In this document: positions 61,131 through 64,000 of the stretch, piece by piece
Layout: every line of letters starts with the position of its first letter
Numbering within the stretch: the stretch's first letter is position 1
Source of the DNA: Thamnaconus septentrionalis
Taxonomy: Eukaryota > Chordata > Actinopteri > Tetraodontiformes > Monacanthidae
Assembly (NCBI GenBank): GCA_009823395.1
Contig: CM020516.1
Location: 6,912,501-6,976,500, forward strand
Length of the DNA: 64,000 nucleotides
Reading direction: 5' to 3'
The notes under the pieces: model-generated
Told to the model about the DNA's origin: nothing
Databases searched by the model: none
Seen by the model: only the letters and a program-made list of their open reading frames with translations
Made by a program: the position numbers and the translations under genes

Positions 61131-61983
61131 GTAGGAACAACATGCATGCTAACACCCTGTTTTTTGGCCGTGTTGCAACTCGGTGTCCAAACGCCACAGA
61201 ATGTTCGTCAGAGCATGCACGTGTTTGGGAAATTATGCTAAAATATAGTAAAAAAAAATAGTGAACAACACTTTTAGTTTGAGCCATACAACGTGTAGTA
61301 ATGTCAGGTGATGAGGTCCAACGTTTAAGCTAGATAAAACATTTTCACTACATATAATGGAGCAGAATCAGATCATTCAAAGGCGTAGTTATGAGTCAAG
61401 ATAATTCATCCTGTTATGGTTCGAATCCGGAGTTCTCACAGTGTGTTGCAGATGATAACAGTTGAAAGCACCCGCATCTAATGACACCTTTAACCAGCAG
61501 TGTAGAGTCTGAAATGGCACAGCTAGCAACTTTGCGACCTAACTAATTTTCTTCAGGAAAAATATAAATAAAAACTAATCAGGGATTGTTTAGGTTTGAT
61601 TCACTGATATGCACTTCCACAGAATGTTAAATTAATTTACAACAGAACATTGTTTAGTTTGTTTGTGTCAAATAAATACAAGTAAATTAAACCATCTAAA
61701 CGGGAAAAGATGAATGACTGAGTCACTTTTTTCATTCTTTTTCTTTCTGATGCTTTAATATTATTCTGTTTTGTATTGAAAAAGTATTTGCCATATTAAT
61801 GTACTGGTATTTTTTTTTTTTTTTTTTTTTTTAGCATATCTTTAGCATTAGCTATATAAGTATTTGAAAACATGCTTTCATGAAAATACCTAAACATAAA
61901 CGCTCATAATCCGTAAAGCAATGTCACAATCAAAGCACTAGATGGTGCTTGATACCTACTTGGTTCTTGTGCTCAAATGTATT

Positions 61984-62027
<44 letters not shown>

Positions 62028-63229
62028 CGTGTGTATGTGCGCGCACGTGTTTCTTTCTCTTTCTACGTGTGTGTGTGTGTGAGAAATGTTTTAACAGGAC
62101 GCAGTTTTTGAAAATTCAGAATAAGTCGCCAACACACGCATCCCCAAGCTGGAGTGAATTACTGTTTGCTTGATTGTACTTGATTCCACTTTGATTGTTT
62201 TCATTTGGGAGCATTTTATCGGTGTAGAAAATTGTGAAGGACAATCAAGTGTTTCTTTGATTGAGCTCCAGAAACTTGCATAAACAGGCCGACTGCATGC
62301 AGCCAGAGCCGCAACTTTCCTGTTTGAAGCGTCATCATCCTTCTCCTGATAAATGTGGAAATATTAAACACTAACAATAAATACATGGGAGTGAAGCAGA
62401 ATTTTCCAAACATGTCATATTAGTCTCATGTAGTGAATGAAAAGCCTGATGAAAGTCAAGAGGATGTGGATCATCTTCCCGCCCCTGTTGGTATCAGAGT
62501 GGTGTTGTGCTCGATGTTTAAAGGAAATAATCTTTGACAGATGTTGATTAAGTTATCATCATGGAGAGCAAGAAAAATGAATCAGCACTGGTGTGTGAAT
62601 GGTTTGTTTTTATTTAATCTAATAAGACTTGACAAGAGTCACTGGATAATTTTGAAGATGTAAAATGTTATTTTTATTTATTTGTTTTGAAAACAACAAC
62701 ATAAACAATATTTCTACTACCATTAGTAGCAATAATAATAATAATAATAATAAATCAATAACTAAATGAATTGGAAATCTGGTACTAAAAATGAGGATTT
62801 ATTTTACTTCCTGGTTAAAATATTCAGATTTTTTGTTTGAAATTTTAAGCATCATCCCTTTGATTCTTCTCTCTGAAATAATGTAAAAGAAAATGTAGGT
62901 GGATTGGCGCAACAATATTTTTGCTGACCGTCATTTTATTTTTAAGAATTCTACAAGCGGTTCATTCAATTTTTTCCCCCCGTCTCACAGAGAAACACGT
63001 TGTGCGACTCAGTAGCTGGTGTGGGCCTGCAGGCCACCGTCATGTTGCCGTAGCCGCTGTCCATGTTAAACAGGTTAAGTGGAAATGCCAGAGTGGATCT
63101 AACAGCGATTTCATCAACATTTAGACGCGTTTCACGGCTCCCTTTAATGTGCGCGGCTAATCTTGGGGGGGTTTCCCCGAGTTGTGTCATATCACGCCGC
63201 CACGCAAATCCGTGCCCGTAGGGGGGAGG

Positions 63230-63289
<60 letters not shown>

Positions 63290-63640
63290 GAGGGTGGAGG
63301 GGGGCACTCGTTTGAAAGTCAGTGTAGCCCCCCTCTGTCACACTGAGATGCTGACATTTCTCTCCAAGTGATGGACCTCAGAGGAAAGGCCACGCAAGTG
63401 TCGCTTCCAATCTGAATATGAGGCATCATCCCACCCCTGTGTGTGTGTGTGTGTGTGTGTGTGCGTGCGTGCCTGTGTGTGTGCGCGCACGCAGCTCCAC
63501 GAGCCAAGTCGCCTCCCCTGAAGAAGAACAAAAAGCAGCTCCAGCCAGCGGCGTCACAGGAAGCAGAGCAGAGACTCTCAGCGAGCCCGCCGCTTCTCCC
63601 ACAGGTCCTAAACTCCTCCTCCCTCCTCCCATCCGCTGGT
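61131..63640. other. AT-rich region beyond etaa1
   Basis: No exon recognised. Contains an (A)n/(T)n tract (about 61810-61832), (TG)n with CGCG at 61988-62050, an (AAT)n run near 62731-62752 and a (TG)n tract at 63234-63288. It could be an intron of the gene that starts at 61096, or intergenic. Confidence 0.5.
63234..63288. repeat. (TG)n microsatellite
   Basis: About 27 TG units between G-rich flanks. A second TG/CG tract is at 63438-63490. Confidence 0.94.
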
Positions 63641-63644
63641 TCCG

Positions 63645-63770
63645 CCTGGGTTGTTTAGAGCCAATTAAACAGCTCATTGTGGGGATTTCTGAGGGCCGCT
63701 ATTATAGTAAAAAGTAAAGAGCTAATGGCTAATTGCCCAAGCAGCTGCTAGTGTTTATGAAGGAGGAGGG
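63645..63770. promoter_or_regulatory. Candidate conserved non-coding element
   Basis: Contains GAGCCAATTAAACAGCTCAT, GGGCCGCTATTATAGTAAAA and GAGCTAATGGCTAATTGCCC, a compact homeodomain-site cluster. Confidence 0.42.
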
Positions 63771-63804
63771 ACGACTGCCAGGGGATCAGCCAGAGCAGTG
63801 AGGG

Positions 63805-63960
63805 CTGGCTGACTGACTGGTTGACTGGCTGGATGGTACGCTGACTGGCTGACTGACTGGCTGGCTGGCTGGCTGGCTGAATGACTGACTGGTTGACTGA
63901 CTGACTGGCTGACTTGTCGCACTCTGACTGACTGTTTGACTGGCTGACTGTCTGACTGGC
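63805..63960. repeat. (TGAC)n/(TGGC)n tetranucleotide array
   Basis: Alternating GACTGACTGGCTGGCT units with occasional TT and AT substitutions. Confidence 0.92.
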
Positions 63961-64000
63961 CTCCAGCAGAGAGGAGCTCCAGCTCGCCGTCTGCCTGCTT

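Overview
The window is vertebrate nuclear DNA and looks like a compact teleost genome. Four split genes with GT/AG introns can be assembled. CA/TG, GA and triplet microsatellites are extremely dense, and LINE fragments of a type common in fish are present. The gene set (ppp3r1, cnrip1, c1d, etaa1) matches, from memory, the human 2p14 block that contains ETAA1, C1D, PPP3R1 and CNRIP1, with MEIS1 on the far side of ETAA1. I assign the species no more precisely than ray-finned fish.

Layout. Positions 1-7.3 kb hold the 5' end of ppp3r1 (calcineurin B, minus strand). Its exon 1 supplies only the ATG (6993-6995) inside a CpG-rich promoter, and exon 2 is at 733-772. The remaining exons lie beyond the left edge. 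Positions 9.2-11.6 kb hold complete cnrip1 (minus, 3 coding exons, 162 aa). Positions 12.6-14.5 kb hold complete c1d (plus, 4 coding exons, 156 aa), divergent from cnrip1, with a degraded LINE reverse transcriptase in its first coding intron. From about 15 to 57.5 kb there is no convincing protein-coding gene: microsatellites and minisatellites alternate with unique, TAAT-rich blocks that resemble conserved non-coding elements. Positions 57.5-60.9 kb hold complete etaa1 (minus, 6 exons, 568 aa). A CpG-rich, probably bidirectional promoter follows, with a possible divergent first exon at 61096-61130, then 3 kb of intergenic or intronic DNA to the window end.

The genes are not an operon and have separate jobs: calcium signalling (ppp3r1), a cannabinoid-receptor partner (cnrip1), RNA-exosome and DNA-damage cofactor (c1d), and RPA-bound ATR activation (etaa1). 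What ties the window together is synteny and the gene desert between c1d and etaa1, which may carry long-range enhancers. All exon structures come from reading splice sites and matching remembered family sequences; no alignment was run. No previously undescribed multi-gene system is apparent. The most unusual features are the repeats at all three cnrip1 intron-exon edges I checked, a minisatellite that copies the last codons of cnrip1 between telomere-like repeats, and a composite element flanked by 16-bp repeats at 54.4-55.0 kb.
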